Shown here: in pieces, positions 7,167-19,326 of the stretch
Layout: every line of letters begins with the position of its first letter
How positions within the stretch are numbered: the first letter of the stretch is position 1
NCBI GenBank assembly: GCA_035294725.1
Contig: DATGKK010000103.1
Location: 1-34,336, forward strand
Direction: 5' to 3'
DNA from: DATGKK01 sp035294725
Lineage (GTDB): Bacteria; Actinomycetota; Acidimicrobiia; Acidimicrobiales; Bog-793
DNA length: 34,336 nucleotides
The notes under the pieces: generated by a model
Database searches by the model: none
The model's input: only the letters and a program-made list of their open reading frames with translations
What the model was told of the DNA's origin: nothing
Position numbers and translations under genes: made by a program

Positions 7167-9539
7167 TCAGGGATTGGCTGGCGAGCCCTCCCAGGTGGTG
7201 TGGAATGCGTAGCCCTCGCCGTCAGCGGAGGCGAGGACGTAGCCGGTCGAGGTGGCCGTGATCCCGACGATCCTCGAGGGGAGGGTCGCCTTTGCCTCCG
7301 AGCCGTGCCACGGCGTGTTGAAGGGGTAGACGTTGCCCTTCGCTGTCGCGACGAGGTAGCCGGTCGAGGTGGCGGCGACGCCGACGACCGGTGCCGGGAG
7401 GCGCCTGCCGACCAGCGAGCCCTCCCAGGTGGTGCCGTAGGCGTAGACGTTCCCGCCCGCCGTCACGACGATGTAGCCCCCGCTCGCGTTCGCCGCGATG
7501 CCGACGACCCGGGAGGTGAGATGGAGGCCGACCGGGGAGCCGTGCCACGGCGTGCCGTACGCGTAGACGTTCCCCGCCGCCGTGGCGACGACATAGCCCC
7601 CCGACGGCGTCGCCGCGATGCCGACGACCCGGGAGGTGAGATGGAGGCCGACCGGGGAGCCATGCCACCGCGTGCCGTACGCGTAGACGTTCCCCGCTGC
7701 CGTGGCGACGACATAGCCCGTCGAGGTGGCCGCGATCCCGACGACCGGGGCGCTCGGGCGGACGAGGCCGAAGGGCGAGCCCTCGAAGGAGGCCCCGAAG
7801 TTCTCCACGTTGCCCGCCCTCGAGGCGTACCACCACCCGCTCCCCCCCTGTTGCGCCGCGATCCCGGCGAACCACGTGTAGGTGAAGGTGGGCTGCGAGC
7901 TGCCGGCCGCTGCGCTCGACCCAGCCGGAGTCGACACCGTCACGGGCACGCTCGGGGTCGCCTGGGCCGGCACGACGGCATAGAGCTGGTCGGGGGAGAC
8001 GACGTCGACGCTCGTCGCAGCGACGCTGCCGAAATCGACCGAGGTCGAGCCGGCCTCGAAGCCCGAGCCGATCACCGTGAGCCGGTTCCCGGCCGGCCCC
8101 TTGGCGGGGCTGATCGAGGTGACGACGGGGCCGCCCGAGCCGGTCGTGGCAGCACCGACCGTCGGGGCGTCGAGGTAGTCCTCGTCGATCGAGAGGGTCA
8201 CGCCCCCGTAGGTCTCGGTGACGTTGCCGAGGTACTGCTTGATGCGCTGGTTGCCGGACCAGTCGCTCGAGGGGATGTAGCCCGAGCCGGTCGTGGCGAC
8301 GCCGTCCCACTGGGCGAAGTAGACGTCGTCAGGGCAGTCGCTCTCCCCGTAGATCGAGTCGATCACCGGGCTGATCCCGGCCCCGGCCGATCCGTACATC
8401 CCCGAGGCGTAGCCGTTCGAGTGCAGCGTCCCGGTCCACCCCTTGATGAAGCTCACCACCGCCGCGTTGCACGAGGCCGAGGCGGTGTTCCAGCCCTCCA
8501 TGTCGTAGTAGAGGACGACACCCGGCCCGATGCCGAAGCTCTCGGCGTCCGCGATGGCGTTCTTCGCCGCGATAGAGCCCTGCTGGTGCGCCGTCGAGGT
8601 CGACCAGGACATCGTGGCGAGACCGGCCTGGTAGACGCAGGGCGCCTGGAGGCCGACGTAGATCGGGAAGAGCCGCCAGCCCGCCGCCGTCTCCTGCTCG
8701 ACCCACGTCGAGGTGATGTTGGTGCACGCGGCGTCGACGCCGCCGATGTAGACGCCGATCGAGCCGTAGGGCGAGTGCTGCTGCCATGCCGTCATCTCGG
8801 CCGGCGCCGGGGCGTCGCAGGTGTCGAACCCCTTGCCCTGGTAGACGACCGAGCCCGTCACGTCGCTCGAGGCGGCCGGCGACGGCGTGCGCGACGACGC
8901 AGCGGCTGAGCTCGCGGGCGAAAGGGCCGTCGCCGTCGTGCCGGCGGCTGTCCCCACCGGGGACCTGGAGCTCGGGCCCGTCCCGCCGGCCCACCTCGCG
9001 GAGGCGAGGATGCGGCTCGCGGCAGCCGAGTCCGAGCGGTAGGAGATCGTCACCTCGACCCCGGCGTTCGGGAAGGCGGCAACGACTCGGTGGGTGACCG
9101 CCGTCGCCGTCGAGACGAGGGCCTCCTGGCCGTTCACACTCGCCCGCACGAGCCCGTCGGCGACCTCGAGCTCCGCCAGGGTGGCGGCCGTGAGGGGCTG
9201 GACCTGCACGGCCCCGGTGACCCCGATCGCGCCGCCGAGGCACCGGGGATCGGGCCCGGCCTGCCCCAGGTAGACCGCGTGGCGGTCGAAGCGAACGCAG
9301 GTGGAGGGCTCGCGCTCGAGGTGGAACACGGGCCACGATGCGGGCACGGCGAGGCGCTCGCCGAGGTACTTGACCACCTTCGTGGCGGGAGCCGCCGTGG
9401 CTCCGCGGGAGGCGCCGGCGCCCGACGTGCTCGCGGCGGCACCGACGCTGCCGGCCACCAGGGCAGCAGAAAGAAGGCTGACGCCGAGCGCGGAGCCGGC
9501 CACGGCTCGGGCGAGCCGTGCGAGGGCGCGAACGGTCAT
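7167..9539 (-). CDS. Secreted DUF1906 glycoside-hydrolase-like protein with TIG domain and six C-terminal repeats
   Basis: A 790-residue exported protein. A signal peptide (about residues 1-38) is followed by an N-terminal region of unknown type with two cysteines. A DUF1906 (Rv2525c-like, GH25-related) domain spans about 230-455: it opens GKGFDTCDAP, contains IGVYIGG and the acidic motif YYDMEGW near residue 345, and ends IDEDYLDA. An IPT/TIG domain lies at about 470-555 (SPAKGPAGNRLTVIGSGF). Six repeats of about 40 residues (565-790) share the core VVGIAATSTGYVVATAAGN then VYAYGT-WHGSPVGL; they look like beta-propeller or surface-array repeats. ATG 9539 is chosen for its GGGGAGAG site; a GTG at 9566 adds nine residues. 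Likely role: binding or remodelling the cell wall (inference). It is transcribed alone. Confidence 0.88.
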   Translation of the reverse strand: MTVRALARLARAVAGSALGVSLLSAALVAGSVGAAASTSGAGASRGATAAPATKVVKYLGERLAVPASWPVFHLEREPSTCVRFDRHAVYLGQAGPDPRCLGGAIGVTGAVQVQPLTAATLAELEVADGLVRASVNGQEALVSTATAVTHRVVAAFPNAGVEVTISYRSDSAAASRILASARWAGGTGPSSRSPVGTAAGTTATALSPASSAAASSRTPSPAASSDVTGSVVYQGKGFDTCDAPAPAEMTAWQQHSPYGSIGVYIGGVDAACTNITSTWVEQETAAGWRLFPIYVGLQAPCVYQAGLATMSWSTSTAHQQGSIAAKNAIADAESFGIGPGVVLYYDMEGWNTASASCNAAVVSFIKGWTGTLHSNGYASGMYGSAGAGISPVIDSIYGESDCPDDVYFAQWDGVATTGSGYIPSSDWSGNQRIKQYLGNVTETYGGVTLSIDEDYLDAPTVGAATTGSGGPVVTSISPAKGPAGNRLTVIGSGFEAGSTSVDFGSVAATSVDVVSPDQLYAVVPAQATPSVPVTVSTPAGSSAAAGSSQPTFTYTWFAGIAAQQGGSGWWYASRAGNVENFGASFEGSPFGLVRPSAPVVGIAATSTGYVVATAAGNVYAYGTRWHGSPVGLHLTSRVVGIAATPSGGYVVATAAGNVYAYGTPWHGSPVGLHLTSRVVGIAANASGGYIVVTAGGNVYAYGTTWEGSLVGRRLPAPVVGVAATSTGYLVATAKGNVYPFNTPWHGSEAKATLPSRIVGITATSTGYVLASADGEGYAFHTTWEGSPANP
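7200..7740 (-). repeat. Tandem repeats in the 3' end of the DUF1906 gene
   Basis: The DNA encoding the C-terminal repeats is itself repetitive. The blocks 7501-7620 and 7621-7740 are a 120-bp tandem pair differing by only a few bases over their first two thirds, while the outer units have diverged. The period matches the 40-residue protein unit, so copy number can change in frame. Confidence 0.85.
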
Positions 9540-9646
9540 GTCTCTCTCCCCACTTCTTTTGACCACTGGGAGTGGTTGTCCCTCGGCAGTGGGCGAGCCA
9601 CCTCCCAGATGGACGCGACTCGGCGGAAGGCGCAGCCCCTTGCCCC

Positions 9647-9708
9647 CCTTCCGGAGCGCTGTTCGTGTAGCAGCCGCTACCCTAAGCGCGACAGTCCAGC
9701 AATTGCAA
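9647..9708 (-). promoter_or_regulatory. Promoter and shared leader motif of the DUF1906 gene
   Basis: On the minus strand TTGCAA (9703-9708) and TAGGGT (9679-9684) are 18 bp apart, a good housekeeping-type actinobacterial promoter. The predicted 5' end near 9672 gives a leader of about 130 nt. Early in that leader is CGCTCCGGAAGG (9647-9658), shared with the WxL-like gene. A 6-bp hairpin ACCACT/AGTGGT precedes the ribosome binding site. Confidence 0.55.
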
Positions 9709-9911
9709 GCGAATTCAAGAGATCGTCACGTTCGCGCTGCAAGGGCGGGGAGCGCTGGAGCATCCGCGGAGCGCTCGCGCCGGCTCGGACAGGGCTCTTC
9801 TCGGGCACCGTGACCTGCGAGAAGACCACGACATCGACCACTTTGAGTGGCGATTAGTTGCGGGCCGGACCGGCCCCCTGCCGCTCGCAGGCGACCACTC
9901 GTGGCCGGTCG

Positions 9912-9953
9912 CGCTGCGGCCGCCGGTCCGGATCGGGTTCGGCGGCCGCAGCG
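9912..9953 (-). terminator. Terminator hairpin after rpoC
   Basis: A perfect 13-bp stem (9912-9924 with 9941-9953) with a 16-nt loop lies 25 bases past the rpoC stop. It is very GC-rich and lacks a T tract, as is common in actinobacteria. It most likely ends the rpoBC transcript and separates it from the surface-protein block. Confidence 0.65.
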
Positions 9954-9978
9954 TGGCGTGCTCAGGACGGGGAGGCCG

Positions 9979-14094
<4,116 letters not shown>

Positions 14095-14095
14095 C

Positions 14096-17000
14096 TCAGA
14101 AGCTCCTCTCCGCCGCCCGGCGCGCGTCCTCCTCGTCGGAGCCGCGCTCTGGCCGGCTGATGTCGATGCCGAGCTCTTCCGCCGTCCGGTAGACGTCCTC
14201 GTCGAGCTCGCGCATCTCGATCTCCTCGCCCGTCGTCGAGATCACCTCGACGTCGAGGCACAGTGACTGCATCTCCTTGATGAGAACCTTGAAGCTCTCG
14301 GGGATCCCCGGCTCGGGGATGTTCTCGCCCTTCACGATGGCCTCGTAGACCTTGACCCGGCCGAGCACGTCGTCGGACTTGATCGTGAGGAGCTCCTGGA
14401 GGGCGTAGGCCGCTCCGTAGGCCTCGAGGGCCCAGACCTCCATCTCGCCGAAGCGCTGGCCACCGAACTGGGCCTTCCCTCCGAGCGGCTGCTGGGTGAT
14501 CATCGAGTAGGGGCCGGTCGACCGGGCGTGGATCTTGTCGTCCACGAGGTGGGCGAGCTTCATGATGTAGACGTAGCCGACCATGATCGGGTTGTCGTAG
14601 GGCTCGCCGGTGCGGCCGTTGTAGAGGGTCGCCTTCCCGTCCGGGCCGATGAGGCGGTGGCCGATGCTCGGCGCCTCCGGCTCGAGGGTCTCGAACAGGC
14701 GCTTGATCGTCGGCTTCCGGCCCGCCTGCTCGTCCTCGTCCCAGTGGGCGCCGTCGAACACGGGCGTCGAGATCCAGGCGACCGGGTCCGTCCTCGGCCG
14801 GGTCTTCGACTCGGTCCCCCGCAGGGTGGCGGAGGGGTCGACGCCGAGCTCCTCCCACCCCCACCGGGCGGCGTAGCCGAGGTGGGCCTCGAGCACCTGG
14901 CCGACGTTCATCCGGCTCGGCACGCCGAGGGGGTTCAAGATGATGTCGACCGGGGTGCCGTCCGCAAGGTGGGGCATGTCCTCGACCGGGAGGATCCGCG
15001 AGATGACGCCCTTGTTGCCGTGCCGGCCCGCGAGCTTGTCGCCCTCGGAGATCTTGCGCTTCTGGGCGACGTAGACCCGCACGAGCTGGTTGACCCCGGG
15101 GGGCAGCTCGTGGGAGTCGTCCCGGGAGAAGACGCGGACGTCGATGACCTTGCCGTACTCCCCGTGGGGGACCTTGAGGCTCGTGTCCCGGACGTCGCGG
15201 GCCTTCTCGCCGAAGATGGCGCGAAGCAGCCGCTCCTCGGGCGTGAGCTCCGTCTCGCCCTTCGGGGTGACCTTGCCGACGAGGATGTCGCCCGGGCCGA
15301 CCTCGGCGCCGATGCGGATGATGCCCCGCTCGTCGAGGTCCGCCAGGATGTCGTCGGAGAGGTTCGGGATGTCCCGGGTGATCTCCTCGGCGCCGAGCTT
15401 GGTGTCCCGGGCGTCGACCTCGTGCTCCTCGATGTGGATCGAGGTCAGCACGTCGTCGCGCACGAGCCGCTCGGACAAGATGATGGCGTCCTCGTAGTTG
15501 AAGCCTTCCCAGGGCATGAACGCCACGAGCAGGTTCTTGCCGAGGGCGAGCTCCCCGTTGTGGGTCGCGGGGCCGTCGGCGAGCAGGTCGCCGGCGGCGA
15601 CGTGCTGGCCCTCGTCGACAAGGGCCTTTTGGTTGATGCAGGTGTTCTGGTTCGAGCGGCGGAACTTCGCGAGCGGGTAGACCCGCCGGCCGAGCTCGGC
15701 GCCGTAGCGGTCCTTCGCCCCGGCCCGGTACTCGACGGTGATGTGCTCGCCGCCGACCTCGGTGACCGTGCCCGGCCCCTCGGCGAGGATGACCTCGCCC
15801 GCGTCGCGCGCCGCGCGGGCCTCGATCCCGGTCCCGATGTAGGGCGCCTCGGGGACGAGCAGCGGGACCGCCTGCTTTTGCATGTTGGCCCCCATGAGGG
15901 CCCGGTTGGCGTCGTCGTGCTCGACGAAGGGGATGAGCGCCGTCGAGACCGAGAGGATCTGCTTCGGGGAGACGTCCATGAGGTCGACCTCGGCCGGGGG
16001 CACGAAGTCGACCTCGCTCGTCGTGCCGTAGCTCGTCGAGGTCGCCCCGACCCTCACCCCGGCGCCCTGCGGGCCGCGGCGCACGAGGACGCGGTCGCCG
16101 ACGAAGCGGCCCTCGTCGTCGAGCTTGGCCGAGGCCTGGGCGATGACGTACTCCTCCTCCTCGTCCGCCGCGAGGTAGACGATCTCGTCGGTGACCCGCC
16201 CGTCCACCACCTTGCGGTAGGGGGTCTCGATGAAGCCGTGCTGGTTGACCCGGGCGTAGGTGGCGAGGTGGCCGATGAGGCCGATGTTCGGGCCCTCAGG
16301 GGTCTCGATCGGGCACATCCGGCCGTAGTGGGAGGTGTGGACGTCCCGGACCTCGAAGCCGGCCCGCTCGCGCGAGAGGCCTCCCGGCCCGAGGGCCGAG
16401 AGCCGCCGCTTGTGGGCGAGGCCCGAGAGCGGGTTGTGCTGGTCCATGAACTGGCTCAGCTGGCTCGTGCCGAAGAACTCCTTGATGGCGGCGACGACGG
16501 GGCGGATGTTGATGAGGGTCTGGGGCGTGATCGCCTCCACGTCCTGGGTCGTCATCCGCTCCCGCACGACCCGCTCCATGCGCGAGAGGCCGATGCGGAC
16601 CTGGTTCTGGATGAGCTCGCCGACCGAGCGGATCCGCCGGTTCGCGAAGTGGTCCTGGTCGTCGAGGCGGTAGCCGGGCTCGCCGTTCGCGAGATGGAGC
16701 ATGTAGGTCGCCGCCGCGAGCACCTCGGAGGGGCTGAGGACGCCCTGGTCCGGCCGGGGCCGCTCGAGCTCGGTCCCGAGGATCTCCGAGATCCGGTCGA
16801 TCTCCGGCCCGAGCTTGCGGTCGAGCTTGTACCGGCCGACCCGGGTGAGGTCGTAGCGCCGGGGGTTGAAGAAGGCGTTCTCGAAGTAGAGGCGGGCCGC
16901 CTCGAGCGAGAGGGGCTCACCGGGCCGGGCCCGCTTGTAGATCTCGAGCAGGGCGTCGTCACGGGTGGGAATGAGCTCGCGCTCGCGCTCCCACTGGCCC

Positions 17001-17662
17001 TCGAGGAAGTCGAAGTGCTGGACGAAGCGGCTCAAGAGGGCGTCGTCCTCGTAGCCGAGCGCCCGGAGCACGACGAACAGCGAGAGCCGCCGCTTGCGGG
17101 CGACCCGGGCCCCGGCCGTCACGTCGCGGTTCGGCTTCGACTCGACGTCGAACTCGATCCACTCGCCCCGGTAGGGGTGGATCGTCCCGGTCACGATCGT
17201 CTTCTGGTCCCGTCCGGGCTGGAAGATCACGCCGGGCGAGCGGACGAGCTGGGAGACGACCACCCGCTCGGTGCCGTTGATGATGAACGTGCCCCGGTTC
17301 GTCATCATGGGGAAGTCGCCCATGAAGACGGTCTGCTCCTTGATCTCGCCCGTCGAGGCGTTCATGAACCGGGCCCGGACAAAGATCGGCGCCGCGTAGG
17401 TGATGTCCTTCGCCTTGCACTCGTCGATCGAGAACTTGGGCGGCGGGCGCAGGTCGGGGTCCGTCGGGTCGAACTCGAGCTCGAGGCGGAGCTGGTCGGT
17501 GAAGTCGGAGATCGGGCTGATGTCCGAGAACGTCTCTGCCAGTCCTCTCTCGAGGAACCACTCGAACGAGTCACGCTGGACCGAGATCAGGTCCGGCAGC
17601 GGCAGCACCTCGTCGAGGTTGGCGAACGAGTAACGCTCCGGCGTGCGGGAACGGGAAGGCAA
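14096..17662 (-). CDS. rpoB: DNA-directed RNA polymerase subunit beta
   Basis: The 1188-residue beta subunit carries the rifampicin-resistance region FFGTSQLSQFMDQHNPLSGL followed by AHKRRLSALGPGGLSRERAG. The Asp, His and Ser positions most often mutated in resistant strains have the sensitive residue. HYGRMCPIETPEGPNIGLI and the NKGVISRILPVEDMPHL-type C-terminal blocks are intact. Translation starts at a rare TTG (17662), supported by AGGAG 7 nt upstream and by the family N-terminal pattern. A hairpin and a promoter between rplL and rpoB suggest partly independent expression from the ribosomal-protein genes. rpoC follows after one base. Confidence 0.99.
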   Translation of the reverse strand: MPSRSRTPERYSFANLDEVLPLPDLISVQRDSFEWFLERGLAETFSDISPISDFTDQLRLELEFDPTDPDLRPPPKFSIDECKAKDITYAAPIFVRARFMNASTGEIKEQTVFMGDFPMMTNRGTFIINGTERVVVSQLVRSPGVIFQPGRDQKTIVTGTIHPYRGEWIEFDVESKPNRDVTAGARVARKRRLSLFVVLRALGYEDDALLSRFVQHFDFLEGQWERERELIPTRDDALLEIYKRARPGEPLSLEAARLYFENAFFNPRRYDLTRVGRYKLDRKLGPEIDRISEILGTELERPRPDQGVLSPSEVLAAATYMLHLANGEPGYRLDDQDHFANRRIRSVGELIQNQVRIGLSRMERVVRERMTTQDVEAITPQTLINIRPVVAAIKEFFGTSQLSQFMDQHNPLSGLAHKRRLSALGPGGLSRERAGFEVRDVHTSHYGRMCPIETPEGPNIGLIGHLATYARVNQHGFIETPYRKVVDGRVTDEIVYLAADEEEEYVIAQASAKLDDEGRFVGDRVLVRRGPQGAGVRVGATSTSYGTTSEVDFVPPAEVDLMDVSPKQILSVSTALIPFVEHDDANRALMGANMQKQAVPLLVPEAPYIGTGIEARAARDAGEVILAEGPGTVTEVGGEHITVEYRAGAKDRYGAELGRRVYPLAKFRRSNQNTCINQKALVDEGQHVAAGDLLADGPATHNGELALGKNLLVAFMPWEGFNYEDAIILSERLVRDDVLTSIHIEEHEVDARDTKLGAEEITRDIPNLSDDILADLDERGIIRIGAEVGPGDILVGKVTPKGETELTPEERLLRAIFGEKARDVRDTSLKVPHGEYGKVIDVRVFSRDDSHELPPGVNQLVRVYVAQKRKISEGDKLAGRHGNKGVISRILPVEDMPHLADGTPVDIILNPLGVPSRMNVGQVLEAHLGYAARWGWEELGVDPSATLRGTESKTRPRTDPVAWISTPVFDGAHWDEDEQAGRKPTIKRLFETLEPEAPSIGHRLIGPDGKATLYNGRTGEPYDNPIMVGYVYIMKLAHLVDDKIHARSTGPYSMITQQPLGGKAQFGGQRFGEMEVWALEAYGAAYALQELLTIKSDDVLGRVKVYEAIVKGENIPEPGIPESFKVLIKEMQSLCLDVEVISTTGEEIEMRELDEDVYRTAEELGIDISRPERGSDEEDARRAAERSF

Positions 17663-17778
17663 GGGTCTACTCCTCGCGAGAACGGGTCGACCGGATGAGG
17701 GCAGACCGTGTCTGGGCGCGCGTCAAGGAAGCAAGAGAGAGGTTGCGACGACACGCGGGGAGGGCACGGCAACATGAC

Positions 17779-17807
17779 AGCATACTCGCGCGGCGGCGCG
17801 CGAGCAA
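17779..17807 (-). promoter_or_regulatory. Promoter for rpoB-rpoC
   Basis: On the minus strand TTGCTC (17802-17807) and TATGCT (17779-17784) are separated by exactly 17 bp, in a region with no other A+T-rich elements. The leader to the TTG start would be about 110 nt. It lies downstream of the hairpin after rplL, fitting a dedicated rpoBC promoter. Confidence 0.65.
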
Positions 17808-17848
17808 CACCCCGCAGGCGAATCGCCTCGGGGAAGGGTACGGGAGTT

Positions 17849-17886
17849 GGAGCCCGGCGTCAAGGTTTCCCGAGACGCCGGGCTCC
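17849..17886 (-). terminator. Terminator or attenuator hairpin after rplL
   Basis: A perfect 13-bp stem (17849-17861 with 17874-17886) and 12-nt loop lie 46 bases past the rplL stop. In many bacteria partial termination between rplL and rpoB sets the lower output of RNA polymerase relative to ribosomal proteins; this hairpin is well placed for that role. Confidence 0.65.
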
Positions 17887-17932
17887 GCCGACCCGGATCG
17901 GGCAGCGGGCCGCTTGCGGTCGAAGCAGCCGG

Positions 17933-18322
17933 CTACTTGAGCTCGACGGTGGCTCCGGCGCCCTCGAGCTGCGCCTTGGCCTTCTCGGCGTCCTCCTTCG
18001 ACACCTTCTCGAGCACCGGCTTCGGCGCCCCGTCGACGAGGTCCTTCGCCTCCTTGAGCCCCAGGTTGGTGAGCGCCCGGACCTCCTTGATGACCTGGAT
18101 CTTCTTGTCGCCGGCGGCCGTGAGGACGACATCGAACTCGTCCTGCTCCTCCTCGGCCGGTGCCTCGGCACCTGCGCCGGCGCCCGCAGCCGGGGCCGCC
18201 GCCACGGCCACCGGGGCGGCGGCCGTCACGCCGAAGCGCTCCTCGAACTCCTTCAACAGCTCGGACAGCTCGAGCACCGTCATCGAGGCGATGCCGTCGA
18301 GGATCTCTTCTTTCGTTGCCAT
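17933..18322 (-). CDS. rplL: 50S ribosomal protein L7/L12
   Basis: This is the flexible stalk protein that recruits translation GTPases. Of its 129 residues, the N-terminal dimerisation helices (EEILDGIASMTVLELSELLK) are followed by an Ala/Gly/Pro-rich hinge (about 34-57) and the conserved C-terminal factor-binding domain (DKKIQVIKEVRALTNLGLKE). Length and layout are normal. ATG 18322 follows a GGGAG site. It lies 29 nt downstream of rplJ, whose product anchors L7/L12 dimers on the ribosome. Confidence 0.98.
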   Translation of the reverse strand: MATKEEILDGIASMTVLELSELLKEFEERFGVTAAAPVAVAAAPAAGAGAGAEAPAEEEQDEFDVVLTAAGDKKIQVIKEVRALTNLGLKEAKDLVDGAPKPVLEKVSKEDAEKAKAQLEGAGATVELK

Positions 18323-18351
18323 GCTTGCTCCCTGTTTCTCGCTCGGTCTCG

Positions 18352-19092
18352 TCAGGACTCTTCGCCCGCCGGGGTGTCGGCAGCCTCTGTCGCATCGGCC
18401 GCCTCCGTCGCAGCCGCCACCTCTGTCGCTGCCGGCGCAGCCGCCGTCGTCGCGGGGCCCTCCGGCGCTCCGGCTGCCTCGTCACCGGCGGGCGCCGTCT
18501 CGCCGGACTCAGCCACCACGCCCTCGGTCGCAGTGACCTCCTTTTCGGCCGGCTCGGTCGCCTCTGGCGCCCCGCCCCGCTGCTCGATGAGAGCCGAGAG
18601 GCCGTAGGCGAGGTTCTGGGGCAGCGCCTTCAACAGCCCGGCGAACTGCCGGAGCGGCGCCGCCAGGGCGCCGGCGATCTGGGCGAGCAGCACCTCGCGG
18701 GAGGGAAGGTCGGCGAGCCGGCCCGTCGAGGCGGCGTCGAGCACGCTGCCGCTCACGAAGCTCCCCTTCACGACGAGGGCCGGGTTCGTGCGAGCGAAGT
18801 CCCGCAGCACCTTCGCCGCCGCGGCCACGTCGCTCTCGACGAACGCGATGGCCGTCGGCCCCTCGAGGAGCGGGTCGATGACGCTCGCCCCCGTCTCGGC
18901 CGTGGCCCGCCGCACGAGCGTGTTCTTGTAGATCTTGAGCTCGGCACCGGCGCCTCGCAGCGCCCTGCGCAGGGCGGCGAGGTCGCCCACCTTGAGGCCG
19001 CGGTACTCGGTGAGGATGGCGGCATCGGCGCGCTCGAGGTGGTCCTTCACCTCGTCGACGACGGCGACCTTCTCGGCTCTCGGGCCTGCCAC
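18352..19092 (-). CDS. rplJ: 50S ribosomal protein L10 with long acidic C-terminal tail
   Basis: L10 forms the base of the ribosomal stalk and binds L7/L12 dimers through its C-terminal helix. The N-terminal domain is typical (EKVAVVDEVKDHL, LTEYRGLKVGDLAALRRALR, YKNTLVRRA). GTG 19092 is chosen because it gives the family N terminus and has GGAGG 8 nt upstream; in-frame sequence further upstream is the leader. The protein is 246 residues against about 170-180 usually. The excess is an Ala/Glu/Thr-rich, positively uncharged tail of about 70 residues after IEQRGGAPEA. The frame is open without a break and the tail is compositionally unlike the core. Function of the tail is unknown. Confidence 0.95.
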   Translation of the reverse strand: MAGPRAEKVAVVDEVKDHLERADAAILTEYRGLKVGDLAALRRALRGAGAELKIYKNTLVRRATAETGASVIDPLLEGPTAIAFVESDVAAAAKVLRDFARTNPALVVKGSFVSGSVLDAASTGRLADLPSREVLLAQIAGALAAPLRQFAGLLKALPQNLAYGLSALIEQRGGAPEATEPAEKEVTATEGVVAESGETAPAGDEAAGAPEGPATTAAAPAATEVAAATEAADATEAADTPAGEES

Positions 19093-19241
19093 CTGGGCTT
19101 CCTCCGTTCTCGATGACGACTGCGGACCGGCCGCCGAGCCGAGCGCGAAGGACGAAGGAACCCGTGAGTTCGCCTCGTCAGGCGGGCGGCTGCCCATTAC
19201 GCACCGGAGTGCACCGGATGTCTCTGGCGGTCAGTTGTGCG
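19093..19241 (-). ncRNA. Candidate L10 leader (autoregulatory mRNA leader of rplJ-rplL)
   Basis: About 150 nt of untranslated RNA are expected before rplJ. The minus strand contains CCAGAGACATCCGGTGCAC followed by CCGGTGCG, and several short complementary segments, resembling the layout of bacterial L10 leaders, where the L10-(L12)4 complex binds to repress its own synthesis. I judged this by position and motif only, without a structure calculation. Confidence 0.45.
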
Positions 19242-19247
19242 GCGGAG

Positions 19248-19253
19248 ATGCTA
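19248..19253 (-). promoter_or_regulatory. Candidate -10 box for rplJ-rplL
   Basis: The minus strand reads GGCTAGCATC, with TAGCAT fitting TANNNT, about 155 bases before the rplJ start and just before the predicted L10 leader. The -35 region is GC-rich and shows no clear match. Confidence 0.4.
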
Positions 19254-19326
19254 GCCGATCGGACGGCCCCCGCCTCCACCGGGGCGCGGCACCCGCCGTG
19301 GCCGGGCGCGGCGTTCGGCGACCCGC

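Noticed and set aside
7501..7740. Tandem repeats considered as a CRISPR array
   Set aside because: Units are contiguous, in frame and code for protein repeats; there are no unique spacers and no cas genes.
7122..8909. A plus-strand frame with repetitive translation opposite the DUF1906 gene
   Set aside because: The repeats come from the tandem units on the coding strand; the translation is Asp/Arg-rich without a known domain.
9540..9672. A c-di-AMP (ydaO-type) riboswitch before the wall-related gene
   Set aside because: Such elements often precede actinobacterial wall enzymes, but the conserved sequence blocks of that class are not present in this leader.
14528..17698. A long plus-strand open frame opposite rpoB
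   Set aside because: Same reason: composition is that of an antisense shadow, and rpoB on the other strand is unambiguous.
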